The notes below the pieces were generated by a model that was not told where the DNA came from, did no database searches, and saw only the letters and a program-made list of their open reading frames with translations. Made by a program: the position numbers and the translations under genes. From positions 69,511,616 through 69,575,615 of the forward strand of contig NC_083577.1 in NCBI RefSeq assembly GCF_027579695.1: 64,000 nt of DNA. Direction: 5' to 3'. Below, in pieces: positions 17,666 to 59,049 of this stretch; the stretch's first letter is position 1, and each line of letters opens with the position of its first letter. Source of the stretch: Neoarius graeffei (Eukaryota > Chordata > Actinopteri > Siluriformes > Ariidae).

Positions 17666-18808
17666 TGGTGTTTATGAGGTAAAGGAGTAGATCTGGAGGG
17701 TCCTCAGACATAGAGTGTTTTGGTAAACTGGGATGTATGGATGCTGTCAGTCCCCACTCGCTTGCTCACTCGAGTTTGTTGACGGTGCAGTGGCTGGCTG
17801 CTTTATGTCCCGGGGCTCCCTCATGCCTGTGTTACCTTCTGGCTCTCTCCTTTTAGTTATGCTGTCATAGTTAGTTGCCGGAGTCCCTGCTTGTACTCGG
17901 TGCAATATGTATACTGTTCCTACTTATTCAGGTGACATTGGGCATACCTAACCACCTGTGTTTTCTTTCTCTTCCCCCCCCCCCCCCCCACCCCAAATCT
18001 GTCCCTCTGAGTTACATGGAGTCAACAGGAAATCTTTTGGTGGAGACGGTGGGGACCTCGACTGGCTATCGTAGCCTGCAGGGAATCGGCCGTCAGACGT
18101 TCTGTCGCATGTCCCAGACCCGGTGAAATGTAACTGAATTGTCTTGGCCAGGCCTAAGGGTCCCATCTGCATCTCATCATTGCTGAGGAGTGTGCTCCCA
18201 TCACCCAATCAAGCATCCAGCCAGAGCAGGTCATGATATATTTTTTACCATATTAACATGCCATTGTGCGTCATGCCTGATGTAAAGACTCTCGTCTCTG
18301 CGAGCCTACCACACAGATTTAATACTTGTCATTTTTAGGGCATACCTAACATCGTGTTTTCTTTCTCTCCCCCCCCATCTGTCCCTCTGAGTTACATGTT
18401 GATCCTGGGATTGAGATGCTGGCCTCTTCTGCCCCTCGGACCTGCTTGATCCATCCTGGTGCCCTGTGTCTGGTCGGAGTTTTATCGCCCCACTCCTGTG
18501 AAGGACAGCCCCATGAGGACAGTTGAGGGTTATACCTGTTAAAACTGTTAATATTATAGTCAGGCTGTCTGTTGTTGCCCAAATGAGGATGGGTTCCCTT
18601 TTGAGTCTGGTTCCTCTCGAGGTTTCTTCCTCATGTCGTCTGAGGGAGTTTTTCCTTGCCACCGTCGCCACAGGCTTGCTCATTGGGGATAGATTAGGGA
18701 TAAAATTAGCTCATGTTTTAAGTCGTTCAAATTCTGTAAAGCTGCTTTGCGACAATGTTTATTGTTAAAAGCGCTGTACAAATAAACTTGACTTGACTTG
18801 ACTTGACT
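15787..18808 (+). mobile_element. L2-type LINE, 5'-truncated, inserted in the L1
   Basis: The copy lacks the endonuclease and starts within the region before the reverse transcriptase. Its coding part ends at 17665, followed by a 1.1-kb 3' UTR with a C tract (17976-17990) and a tail of TTGAC repeats (18790-18808). The L1 frame continues immediately after it. Other L2 copies or tails of the same family lie at 4996, 30524, 33425, 43799 and 53370. Assignment to L2 rather than another CR1-superfamily clade rests on the RT wording and the short tandem-repeat tail. Confidence 0.88.
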
Positions 18809-19029
18809 TAAACAGAAAGGCATACTCGGTTTTGATGGTGGGAATAACCTCATGCCTTAGAATCATATTAAGGTATTGGAAATCAACCACATGTCCTAAA
18901 CTCCAAGAGTGGAAAAACTTAATGAGTGAGACCACCTCCTATGAGGTTATGTTAGCAAGGATAAGGAGTAAAGGTCCTGTGGAACTGGGGCTTTGGGATT
19001 TTTTCATGGAACATCTTACTTCTAACTAG
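18809..19029 (+). pseudogene. L1 ORF2, last piece after the L2 insertion
   Basis: The frame RKAYSVLMVGITSCLRIILR, then YWKSTTCPKLQEWKNLM and DFFMEHLTSN stop at 19029, is the standard L1 ORF2 end. It completes the sequence interrupted at 15786. The 3' UTR follows to 19286. Confidence 0.85.
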
Positions 19030-19301
19030 TGCCATGACTGTGAAGCCTGATTTAAGAAATATTATTTTATTTATTTTACTGTATTATTGGTACTTGAACA
19101 ATGTTGTGGATATTCCCTTTTTATTTTATGTATTTATTTATTATATTTTATTTTTGGACAGGGGCTACCTAAGCCTTAGAAAATGTGTCCTTGTAATGCT
19201 GGCCTTTCTCTCTTTGTTTTCTATATGATGTACCACTGAAAGCTGTTATTGAGTGTGTTTAAATAAAAATTTGAATTACAAAAAAAAGAACATGTAGAAC
19301 C

Positions 19302-19790
19302 AAAACTGTGACATAAATCTCTATATGATGTCACTTGTGAGGATATCAATGAATTGTTTTGATAAATTTGGGTACTTTTTGTTTGTGAATGTGTGAAAGA
19401 ACATCACACGTTGGCTGGAAGACATGAAGTTTATCTTATCGTGTTGAAAAACTCCTATTTTTCATACAAAATACATCACGGATCTGAGTGACAATTTCTG
19501 ATATTTCACTCTGATGATGTCACTTCCAGTGTTTTCTTGCTAACTTGACGTGTGTTGTCAAAATGGTCAATCGGTTCAAAATTAAAATTCTTTTGATTAA
19601 CTTGCATTTTTTTTGTCGATGTGTCCATATAATATACAGAACATTACATGGTGGCACGAAGATATTAAGTTTATCTTCTCATGCTGAAAAATATATCACT
19701 CGTTTGCTTCCCTCACTCATGAAATATCCATTCACCACTCTTAGATAAAGTTCATATCTTTGCATAATTGTGTAATATCCCTCTCTCTCT
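19302..19790. repeat. AT-rich hairpin repeat, uninterrupted relative of 1027-2645
   Basis: Segments match 1850-1890 and 2400-2640 in order (GTGTTGAAAAACTCC, GATGATGTCACTTCC, CGGTTCAAAATTAAAATTCT, GAAGTTTATCTTCTCATG). The MITE found in the first copy is lacking. The L1 is inserted at its left side, so its left part probably lies just before 9788. Confidence 0.65.
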
Positions 19791-19823
19791 TTATAGATTT
19801 TGTTACATCTGGAATGGGATGTT

Positions 19824-19825
<2 letters not shown>

Positions 19826-19857
<32 letters not shown>

Positions 19858-19877
19858 CATACACACACACACACAAA
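19826..19877. repeat. CA/TA compound microsatellite
   Basis: Runs of CA, TA and CA dinucleotides. The following 1.3 kb (about 19880-21200) is AT-rich with no gene or repeat that I can recognise, apart from a T tract near 20022. Confidence 0.85.
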
Positions 19878-21204
19878 TCCAGTATACAGAAAGAGATTGT
19901 TGCAATATTCAAGAATAAAGTCTCAAATGAATATCTTAGTCAGATAATTAATAAACTAATTCTGATCAATGCCTTACCTTTGTGATCCAGAGCTTTGTGG
20001 ATCTTGATCCATACTTCTTTTTTTTTTTTTTTTTACAAAACTCAGGTAATCAAAATAAAACCTATTTCTTACAGACCATTAGAGCAGACGGGTTAAAACA
20101 GATGTACACTTGATACTATGAGAACCTTTGTGAAGCTGTATTGCTGACACAAAGCTGAGGAACCAACATTCCCTCCCGCTCAAGTCTGTTTGACTTTCTG
20201 TGGCAAAAGGATAAACGGGGTGGACCTGAGTGGCAACTGTATGTTTGTACTCCTGCAACATGATACAGCAATGTAAAACTTTGACAAAAATGACAACAAC
20301 AAGAAGCAGAATATTAACAAATTATTTCTGTACAAAATATTATGTCTGAAGAACAAATTATTTTTGCATGTTTACTAATCCTTGTTACATAGTAAAACAC
20401 GATTACTGACAATAAATGTATTTGACAATTGGCACGTGAGTTATCACCATGTTTACACTAGTATGATGGCATCAGATGCCTACAGAGCAGCTGATATTAA
20501 AACTGCATAAAATGTTAGTTAAATGTTATCATAGCACGAGTGATCCATCAAGAATGCTCAGCCATGCATGCAAAAATGATCAACTCTTTATCTGTTTAAC
20601 AAAAGTATCATCTCAAATATATATTTAGTAACTGCAAACAATTTGAGAAAATAAACCACAGTACATTAAACTATTAAACTGTTTACCTGACAACAGTGTT
20701 TGCGAAGTAAGACCAGGATGTAAGAAACTGGTGCGTGAGCAAATACACCCCTGGTAAATATGCAGTTCGAAGCACCTGATGCACTGAACTTTGTATCTTG
20801 GGTTTCACTATGGATTATGACAAACCACACAGAATCACAAGGTTATGATGGTATTGTTAGTATGAACAATTAGTATAAGCCACATACAAATTCTTAGCCA
20901 TTTTATACATAAACAAAAATCCAAATTTCGTGAATGTATCGAACATCAAGTAAGAAACTGGGTTACACACTCCAAATTTGAATGAATTAATTTGGAGTTT
21001 ATACTTGATATACTCATTAATAAACTAGAACACACTTTTTACACCGAGAACTGTCCCAAGTGTCAGGTTTTCCATTGCACACAGTAACTACATAACAAAA
21101 TTAGTGGAATTTCTTGCCTTCTTAATGCGTTTGAGACCATTAAACAGCAAGTAGTAAATAATAAAATTACAGTAAATTGCCGTATTCAATATTACGTCAA
21201 GAAC

Positions 21205-22106
21205 CGATCAACTAAGAGAAACTACAGTCCATCATTATTTTACGACAAGGACGTCTGTTCATCCAGAAAATCACAAGAACTTTGAATGTATCTTCAAGTG
21301 CAGCTGCAAAAACCATCAAACAATATAATAAAACTGACTCTCATGAGGACTATCCCAGGAAAGGAAGACCAAGACTTACCTCTGCTGCAGAGGATAAGTT
21401 CATCAGAGTCACCAGCCTCAGAAATCACCAATAACAGCATCTCAGATTAGAGCTTACATGAATGTTTCACAGAGTTCAAATCACAGACACATCTCACATC
21501 AACCGTTCAGAGACTATGTGAATCAGGCCTTCACAGTCGAATGGCTGCAAAGAAATAACTACTAACGGAGACCAATAAGAGAATTGCTTGGGTCAAGAAA
21601 TACAAGGAATGGACATTAGATTAGTGGAAATCTGTATTTTAGTCTGAAGAGTCCAAATTTGAGATTTTTGCTTCCAAACGCCATGCCGTTGTGAGATGCA
21701 GAAAAGGAGAACAGATGGTATCTGCATGTATGGTTCCCACAATGAAGCATGGAGGAGGAGGTGTGATGGTGCTTTGCTGGTGACCCTGTTAGTGATTTAT
21801 TCACAATTGAAGACACACGTAACCATCATCACTACCACCAGCATTCTGCAGCAACATGCTGTTCCATCTGGTTTGTGTTTAATGGGACCATCATTTGTTT
21901 TTCAACAGGACAATGACCCAAAACACACCTCCAGTCTATATAGGGACTATTTAACCAAGAAGACTGAAGAAGTGCGGTATCAGATGACCTGGTGATCCAC
22001 AATCACCTGATCTAAACTGAGATGGTTTGGGATAAATTGGACCATCAAGTAAAAAAACAAACAAAGGCTAAGCTGTCATCAAAGCAAAAGGTGAATACTT
22101 TGAAGA
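21205..22106 (+). pseudogene. Tc1 transposase relic
   Basis: Plus-strand remains of a Tc1 transposase with many stops. The amino region is at about 21260-21550 (AAAKTIKQYNKT..., then AEDKFIRVTSLRNH). A central part with a damaged glycine box (GGGVMVLCW) follows, then [20 protein letters not shown] around 21900. The 3' end is removed or covered by the SINE that begins at 22107. Confidence 0.85.
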
Positions 22107-22490
22107 ATCTCATCTCATCTCATCTCATTATCTCTAGCTGCTTTATCCTGTTCTACAGGGTTGCAGGCAAGCTGGAGCCTATCCCAGCTGACTACAGGCG
22201 AAAGGCAGGGTACACCCTGGACAAGTCGCCAGGTCATCACAGGGCTGACACATAGACACAGACAACCATTCACACTCACATTCACACCTACGGTCAATTT
22301 AGAGTCACCAGTTAACCTAACCTGCATGTCTTTGGACTGTGGGGGAAACCGGAGCACCCGGAGGAAACCCACGCGGACACGGGGAGAACATGCAAACTCC
22401 GCACAGAAAGGCCCTCGCCGGCCACAGGGCTCGAACCCGGACCTTCTTGCTGTGAGGCGACAGCGCTAACCACTACACCACCGTGCCGCC
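22107..22490 (-). mobile_element. Full-length tRNA-derived SINE
   Basis: In reverse orientation: the tail of CTCAT units is at the left (22107-22130) and the tRNA-like head at the right, with pol III boxes (GTGTAGTGGTTAGCGCTG for A, GGGTTCGAGCCC for B when read on the minus strand). The body is about 365 bp long and matches the copies at 30076, 40599, 47077, 50649 and 53630. Confidence 0.92.
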
Positions 22491-22534
22491 ATACACACAC
22501 ACACACATATTGGGGGGGGGGGGGGGGGGGGGGT
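22491..22534. repeat. (AC)n plus G tract
   Basis: A short CA run followed by about 20 consecutive G residues, next to the SINE head. Confidence 0.85.
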
Positions 22535-22539
22535 CTTTG

Positions 22540-22965
22540 TTTGCTCAAGCATTACAATTTCCTTTCACTGGAACCAAGGGGCCCAAACCTGTTCCAGCAT
22601 GATGGTGCCTCTGTGCACTATGTGAGGTCCTTGAAGATATGGTTTGCCAAATTTGGTGTGGAAGAACTGGAGTGGCCTGAACAGAGCCCTGACCTCAACC
22701 CCACTGAACACCTCCGAGATGAACTGGAATGCCAACTGCCCAGCCTTCTCACTTAACATCAGTGCCTGAAATTTCGAATGCTCTTATGGCTGAATGGGCA
22801 CAAATCCCCACAATCACACTCCAAAATCTAGTGGAAAGTCTTCCCAGAAGAGTGGAGTTATTATTACAGCAAAGGCAAACTAAATCTAGAATAGGATGTT
22901 CAACAAGCACATCCAAGTGTGATGGTCAGGTATTCACAAACTTTTGGCCATATGGCATATGTAGT
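22540..22965 (+). pseudogene. C-terminal fragment of another Tc1 transposase with its right terminal repeat
   Basis: It reads LFQHDGASVHYVRSLKIWF (second catalytic Asp region) and ELEWPEQSPDLNPTEHL (third catalytic position, Glu). The right inverted repeat (CACAAACTTTTGGCCATATG) follows at about 22935. The sequence differs from the relic at 21205 and belongs to a different subfamily. No left half is present. Confidence 0.82.
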
Positions 22966-24863
22966 TTGTTATTAGAACGTGATTGCACCTGTAACAGTTA
23001 CAACAATTACCCAGGTTTGTGAGAACCAAAAACAAACAAACATTCTCAGAACATTCTGGGCACAAAAATTGTTAGCTGGAGATGGGCATGGGTTTTCAGT
23101 ACTGTTCAGTTTCTTCTTATATAAACCGTGCTATTATATGGGTCATTCTCGAATTCAGGGTACATTTTGTGTCTCCGAGATAAACCTTTGGTTATTTTCC
23201 ACAAAAGAAATCTTTATTGAATCAGTTTTGAACAATAATGCAAATTATGACAAACTTTCACCGATAGCAATGCTTGATGTACATTTTAGACCCAATTTAT
23301 CCATACAACATTAATTAAATGACCCCCCACGTTATTGGCCATCTTTGACTCCTGATTCATACATTCAACTTGAATAAACATGAAGTGATTCAGTCTAACA
23401 ATCTGCTTTTTGGGGGCTTATTCTATTAACTTTTATAAAATCAATTGCATAGAAAGTCTATTTTCTGTATTAGGTGAAATTTCAGTAATTTAAAAAATAT
23501 ATTTTTTTATCCGTCTCAACGTTCTTGTCAACTCTGTTATAAAACCGCATAAAATCTGCAAAGACTTTTAATAATACGCATGACACCTGCACCGAGAGAT
23601 GTCACTTCCTCCGGCGGGAAACTTCAGAAAGGCAGTGAGGTATGTTATGTTTCTTCTCTCATTAATTTGAACAAAATGTTGAGGATTTTACACCAACAGT
23701 AGATTAATTATTCATCAAATCTTTTATGATGATATTGGAGTGAATCTCTCATGCATTTTTTTTTAAAAACAATATGATTACATAAAATTCTGTTTTTATA
23801 CATGCCATGGGGTAGCTGGTTTGAGGTTCGCATGTGGAGTTAAGACACAAAATGGTGGAAAATGTCAACTCTTATCAACCGATCCTGTTAACGGATTGCC
23901 CAGTTTAATGATAACAGAGTTGACAATGACTAACAGAGTCAACACTTGAAATGTACCCGCAATTATAGGATGGGCCACATACAGCATATGGTATACAATA
24001 AAACATAAAAACAAGAGTAAGACAAAATGACATTAGGAAACATGGCTTGGTTTATTAAATAACATTTTGTTTACTGTTGTCACTTAGAAAATATGAAAAA
24101 CACGATTGGTCATACATTAAATATAAAAACACTTGAAGTCTAATCAGGTATGAAGGGAAATGGAAAGAAAGCAAACTTTCCATACACAAACAGTAATTAG
24201 TATGTATAATCTGTAACAGTCTGTAAAAAATTTAGTCACAATGCTGAAACTGCTTTTGATGCGACACAATATGCATGTACGGTAGAGAATCTAATACATA
24301 GCGCACTCAAAATTATGCAAATAATTTATGCAGGTGGTGGGTTGTCATTGCACTACTAAAATGCACATGTTCTATATATTTATCCAAACCTTTCATAAAA
24401 ATCCACTTTTTTCTTCAACATTTATGAACAAAAACTATACACAAGTAAAAATACAATTATTTATGCTTCATTGTTTGTGATATATGCACTTACAACTGTT
24501 ACACATACAAACACATATACTTTCACCCATGATTTGTATGTCATTTCCTTCATCTTAATTTCACCATTTTGCTTTTTTTTTAAAAAAAACATCAACATAA
24601 AACATGCTTTGATTCACAAAACTGCATTGCTTGTATATTTGTATACAAAGCAGTTAAACATGACATTAAAATACATAATGCAGAAAATACATTGCAGTAA
24701 ATTCCACCATCTTGGAATCATCATCTTTGCCATGTACATTTTCACTTATCCACATTACAAAACACAAAAACTGCATTTTTTTATTTATTCACTTTGGAGA
24801 ATGGATTCAGTTTTCGGAGTTTGAAAACACTGTTGGTGTGGATAGAAAGGGACAATGGAAACC
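22966..24863. other. AT-rich stretch without a recognised feature
   Basis: I see no exon, RNA gene or classified repeat here. ORFs are short and AT-driven. It could be old decayed repeat or intergenic DNA between fer1l6 and prkag3. Confidence 0.5.
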
Positions 24864-25105
24864 ATTTTATCCTGGTCAGGGTCGCAGTGGATTCTGAGCC
24901 CATCCTGGAAAAATTGGGTGAGACAGGAATACACCCTGGATGGGATGCCAGTCCAGTGTAAGCCCCATGCAATCACATTTATGCTGAGGGCCAATTTATG
25001 ACGTTTTTGGGGAGGCGGGAGGAAACTGGAGAACCCGAAGGAAACCCACACGGACACGGGGAGAACACGCATGGACAGCATCCCAAGCTCAGGATTGAGA
25101 TAACA
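24864..25105 (-). repeat. Old diverged SINE-like repeat
   Basis: The order of motifs matches the SINE body in reverse: TTTATCCTGGTCAGGGTCGC, ACACCCTGGATGGGATGCC, then AACCCACACGGACACGGGGA. It is clearly diverged from the young family and has no clean ends. Confidence 0.6.
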
Positions 25106-25426
25106 AAAGATTTCCAATTTACCTGTTAGGGTGTACTAAGTCATAAACTCTTCATCCAGGACTGATTTCTTTTTCCTTAAAATCTGTTTTGCAAGAATTC
25201 CTTGGAAAATAGAATGGCATAATTTGTCTTATATTAGATGAACAGCTGGACTTTTTTTTTTTTTAAATCTGATATAGATTTGAAATTCATAGTCTTTGGT
25301 TGTGAAAGATCTTGTGAGACCTGGGTATATGTAGTATGAAGACAACCACAGATCACTGCCCAGATGCTGTATTGTGAGGGATCAGATTCCTAACTCACAC
25401 CGTGTCTTGGCTACAAAAAATAATAT

Positions 25427-25720
25427 TTACCTCGCCCATGACAGAGTAAGCGGGGCGAGGTATTGTAATCAGTGTGGTTTGTTTGTGTGTCTGTCTGTTA
25501 ACGGTTGCACCGACTGACTTCAAATTTTCAGGATAGGTGGGCCGTAGATTACCTGACTAAATTTTGGGGATAATCAGGTCAAAGTGAAGGTCAAGGTTAC
25601 CGGAAAGGCTAGCCGAGGTTTGTTTTGCCTGGCAACACTTGTTTGTTTGTATATTGGAGCACGCATACTCATATACTTTATCGGGACAGAGCAACCTTGT
25701 CCAGCAAAGTGGTCTCTGAT
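25427..25720. repeat. Hairpin-ended repeat (CCTCGCC family), copy 1
   Basis: It begins with an inverted pair, ACCTCGCCC ... GGGGCGAGGT, over about 34 bp (25430-25464). About 180 bp follow, including CTTCAAATTTTCAGGATAGG and AAGTGAAGGTCAAGGTTACC, ending near AGGTTTGTTTTGCCTGGCAA. The same parts occur inverted at 30466-30500 and 34656-34852. No coding capacity. Confidence 0.6.
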
Positions 25721-25920
25721 ACAGTAGTAATCATTCCAGGCCACCAGTTTAGATCCCCATGATCCAACAATAGGCTAAAGTTGTCCAGATAGTGGGATGA
25801 AATATTTACAAGCACAGTAGACAAGAAGCACCAGAGTTTGCTGCAAAGTACAGGGAGAAGTGCAAACTCATACCTGGGTCAGGGAAGGACTGTGATGGTG
25901 AGACCACTCCTCTACAGTTG

Positions 25921-55572
<29,652 letters not shown>

Positions 55573-55929
55573 GTCTGTGGTTTGGGGCTCACAGGTTCAC
55601 TGCACACACTTCTCTGGACTAACCATACTCCAACTGCTCTTCAGTCACCCTGAGCAAAGCAAAGCATTGTAGCACTTGCTAAATCAGGAAGCGATCAAGG
55701 CATGCAAGGGACTGAATGGACCAATGGGGGAAGGGATATCATGCATGTGTGGCTGTTTAGGCTGTGTACACAGCAAAGAGGGTGGGCTGCAGGGTTCAAA
55801 TTCCTCACCAGAAGCTTCTGCAATAACTTTGGCTAGGGAGACTGACAGTTACCATGGTGCTGATATGAGCATGACTCACTAAAAGGAGTATGCAATACAA
55901 AAGAACTTTAACTTAAATGCCCCATTATT

Positions 55930-56470
55930 GCAATACATGTAAATATAGACCCCTCCAAAAGTATTAGAGCAGCAAGGCTGATTATTTTGATTTTGCTATA
56001 CACTGAATACATTTGGGTTCAAGATCAAAATATATGAGTGAGACAGTAGATCAGAATTTCGGTTTTCATTTCTTAATATTTATATATTTATATGTTGATG
56101 TGATAAACAACTTATAACATTGCACCTTTGGCGGCAGACCACCCAGTTTTTAGGTATGCAAAAGTATAAGAACAGGGAGTCGTCAAGTAAATTAAAATAA
56201 ATGACACTTAATATTTGGCTGCATATCCCTTGCCTGTAATAACTGCCTCAAGCCGGTGACCCACTGACATCATCAAACTGTTGCATTTTTCTTTTGCGAT
56301 GCTTTTCCAAACTTGTACCACAGCTTCTTTCACTTGCTTGTTTGGGGGGGGGGGGGGGGGGGGGGGTGTTCTCCTTTTAGTCTTCTTTTCCAAATTTTTC
56401 TCCTGATGAAGTCCTTTGTTGGGTTGGAAGTGTGTTTTGGGTCATAACCTTGCTGCAAGATGAAGTTTTT
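55930..56470 (-). mobile_element. Tc1/mariner fragment (end and C-terminal part)
   Basis: It begins GACCCCTCCAAAAGTATTAG, a typical terminal motif, and includes on the minus strand AVVQVWKSIAKEKCNSLMM, a transposase C-terminal segment. A run of about 22 G residues (56346-56367) breaks it. Confidence 0.65.
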
Positions 56471-56474
56471 ACCA

Positions 56475-56880
56475 ATTACAACCCCAAATCAGAAAAAAGT
56501 TGAGATGGTATGGAAAATGCAAATAAAAAAAAAAACAGTGCTTTCTAAGTTTACTTTGACTTGGATTTCATTGCAGACAGTATGAACCCAAGATATTTCG
56601 TGTTTTGCCTGGTCAACTTCATTTCATTTTTTTAAGATAGGTCCATTCCTGTCTTTCAGGCCTACAACACATTCCAAAAAAGTTGGGATTGAGGAACTTT
56701 CAGGCTTATAATGAGGTAAAACAAATGGTGATGTGACTATAACACTGCTGATAGCTAGCAAATGTCTCAGCTTGGATTTTACTTAACAATGGACTTGCCA
56801 CCTTGTGAATTCCATGTCATATCCGGTCTCGCATGTTTTAAGAATAGCATTCTGTTAAACGCAGTGGTGTGGGAATATAC
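56475..56880. mobile_element. Tc1-like terminal region relic
   Basis: ACCCCAAATCAGAAAAAAGT at the start, then CATTCCAAAAAAGTTGGGAT near 56671. This looks like the left terminal region of another Tc1-type element; no transposase follows. Confidence 0.6.
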
Positions 56881-57204
56881 ATTACTTTTCTGTTATGGAA
56901 GACTGAGTGGGAATGAAAATTTGTAATCTGTTCAATGTTGTTTTAACATACAATAACAGATTTTGTATATGAAAGGGGCTACACAGACAGCTCTCTGGTC
57001 TTCATATTGGTTTATCCTTTTTAACTACAAATGCGATCTTTGCAGGCGAAACCCAGGGCTCAGGCTAGGAGTAGACATTGAGCTATTGTTTCAACACACA
57101 ATCTAGGACACACCTGGGCAACAACAAACAGCTGTCAGTCACGTTGCAATATTCCTGATCACTTTAAATATGGGTCGGTTCAAACAAAAAGGTACCATGT
57201 TCTA

Positions 57205-58806
57205 CAACCCCGATTCCAAAAAAGTTGGGACAAAGTACAAATTGTAAATAAAAACAGAATGCAATGATGTGGAAGTTTCAAAATTCCATATTTTATTCAG
57301 AATAGAACATAGATGACATATCAAATGTTTAAACTGAGAAAATGTATCATTTAAAGAGAAAAATTAGGTGATTTTAAATTTCATGACAACACCTTTCAAA
57401 AAAGTTGGGACAAGGCCATGTTTACCACTGTGAGACATCCCCTTTTCTCTTTACAACAGTCTGTAAACGTCTGGGGACTGAGGAGACAAGTTGCTCAAGT
57501 TTAGGGATAGGAATGTTAACCCATTCTTGTCTAATGTAGGATTCTAGTTGCTCAACTGTCTTAGGTCTTTTTTGTCGTATCTTCCGTTTTATGATGCGCC
57601 AAATGTTTTCTATGGGTGAAAGATCTGGACTGCAGGCTGGCCAGTTCAGTACCTGGACCCTTCTTCTACACAGCCATGATGCTGTAATTGATGCAGTATG
57701 TGGTTTGGCATTGTCATGCTGGAAAATGCAAGGTCTTCCCTGAAAGAGACGCCGTCTGGATGGGAGCATATGTTGCTCTAGAACCTGGATATACCTTTCA
57801 GCATTGATGGTGTCTTTCCAGATGTGTAAGCTGCCCATGCCACACGCACTAATGCAACCCCATACCATCAGAGATGCAGGCTTCTGAACTGAGCGCTGAT
57901 AACAACTTGGGTCGTCCTTCTCCTCTTTAGTCCGAATGACACGGCCTCCCTGATTTCCATAAAGAACTTCAAATTTGGATTCGTCTGACCACAGAACAGT
58001 TTTCCACTTTGCCACAGTCCATTTTAAATGAGCCTTGGCCCAGAGAAGACGTCTGCGCTTCTGGATCATGTTTAGATACGGCTTCTTCTTTGAACTATAG
58101 AGTTTTAGCTGGCAACGGCGGATGGCACCGTGAATTGTGTTCACAGATAATGTTCTCTGGAAATATTCCTGAGTCCATTTTGTGATTTCCAATACAGAAG
58201 CATGCCTGTATGTGATGCAGTGCCGTCTAAGGGCCCGAAGATCACGGGCACCCAGTATGGTTTTCTGGCCTTGACCCTTACGCACAGAGATTCTTCCAGA
58301 TTCTCTGAATCTTTTGATGATATTATGCACTGTAGATGATGATATGTTCAAACTCTTTACAATTTTACACTGTCGAACTCCTTTCTGATATTGCTCCACT
58401 ATTTGTCGGTGCAGAATTAGGGGGATTGGTGATCCTCTTCCCATCTTTACTTCTGAGAGCCGCTGCCACTCCAAGATGCTCTTTTTATACCCAGTCATGT
58501 TAATGACCTATTGCCAATTGACCTAATGAGTTGCAATTTGGTCCTCCAGCTGTTCCTTTTTTGTACCTTTAACTTTTCCAGCCTCTTATTGCCCCTGTCC
58601 CAACTTTTCTGAGATGTGTTGCTGTCATGAAATTTCAAATGAGCCAATATTTGGCATGAAATTTCAAAATGTCTCACTTTCGACATTTGATATGTTGTCT
58701 ATGTTCTATTGCGAATACAATATCAGTTTTTGAGATTCGTAAATTATTGCATTCCATTTTTATTTACAATTTGTACCTTGTCCCAACTTTTTTGGAATCG
58801 GGGTTG
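57205..58806 (-). mobile_element. Tc1-like element, apparently complete
   Basis: The ends CAACCCCGATTCCAAAAAAG and their inverse TTTTTTGGAATCGGGGTTG lie inside TA dinucleotides (57203-57204 and 58807-58808). A second inverted motif (CAAAAAAGTTGGGACAAGG / CCCAACTTTTCTGAG) lies inside each arm, about 175-190 bp from each end, an IR/DR layout. The transposase is uninterrupted. With both ends and the gene present, it is the best candidate in the window for recent activity. Confidence 0.95.
57422..58498 (-). CDS. Tc1-like transposase, intact 358 codons
   Basis: From ATG 58498 to the stop at 57422. A likely alternative start is the Met of [10 protein letters not shown] at 58444, matching the usual family start. 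HTH regions: [19 protein letters not shown] with [14 protein letters not shown], then a [12 protein letters not shown] linker. Catalytic residues: D in [11 protein letters not shown] in [11 protein letters not shown] and E in [11 protein letters not shown]. The box [19 protein letters not shown] is also present. It is upstream of prkag3, in the same orientation. The dead sister copy at 28406 is about 95 percent similar by eye. Confidence 0.94.
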   Translation of the reverse strand: MTGYKKSILEWQRLSEVKMGRGSPIPLILHRQIVEQYQKGVRQCKIVKSLNISSSTVHNIIKRFRESGRISVRKGQGQKTILGARDLRALRRHCITYRHASVLEITKWTQEYFQRTLSVNTIHGAIRRCQLKLYSSKKKPYLNMIQKRRRLLWAKAHLKWTVAKWKTVLWSDESKFEVLYGNQGGRVIRTKEEKDDPSCYQRSVQKPASLMVWGCISACGMGSLHIWKDTINAERYIQVLEQHMLPSRRRLFQGRPCIFQHDNAKPHTASITASWLCRRRVQVLNWPACSPDLSPIENIWRIIKRKIRQKRPKTVEQLESYIRQEWVNIPIPKLEQLVSSVPRRLQTVVKRKGDVSQW

Positions 58807-58814
58807 TAAGTTGT

Positions 58815-59012
58815 TTAGCATTACATTAATGGCATCTAGCAGACACTTTTATCCAAAGTGATGTACAAATACCCAGAGCAGCCTGGGGAGCAAATGGGGA
58901 GTTAGATGCCTTGCTCAAGAGCACTTCAGCCATTCCTGCTGGTGCAGGGAATTGAACCCAGCAACCTTTTGGTCCCAAAGCTGCTTCTGTAACCATTAAG
59001 CCATGGCTTTCT
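58815..59012 (-). mobile_element. tRNA-derived SINE, third family
   Basis: Read on the minus strand: a head with a CATGGCTTAATGGTTACAG A-box-like start and GGTTCAATTCCCTGCACC as B box. The body has GAGCAAGGCATCTAACTCCC, and the end has CACTTTGGATAAAAGTGTC. It is distinct from the GAGAT-tailed SINE. Confidence 0.78.
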
Positions 59013-59049
59013 ATTCGGACAAACCCACCAATCCATGCCATATTAGCTC

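Larger units (their letters stand above)
9803..19286 (+). mobile_element. L1-type LINE, near full-length, with nested hAT and L2 insertions
   Basis: The 15-bp direct repeat AGAACATGTAGAACC borders the element at 9788-9802 and 19287-19301 without a mismatch. Inside are a leader, ORF1, ORF2 and a short 3' UTR ending in AATAAAAATTTGAATTAC plus an A run. ORF2 is interrupted by a hAT (13342-14413) and an L2 (about 15787-18808). Removing both leaves about 5.4 kb, a usual L1 length. The element lies upstream of the first visible fer1l6 exon, antisense to the gene, and inside a copy of the AT-rich repeat seen at 1027. Confidence 0.95.
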
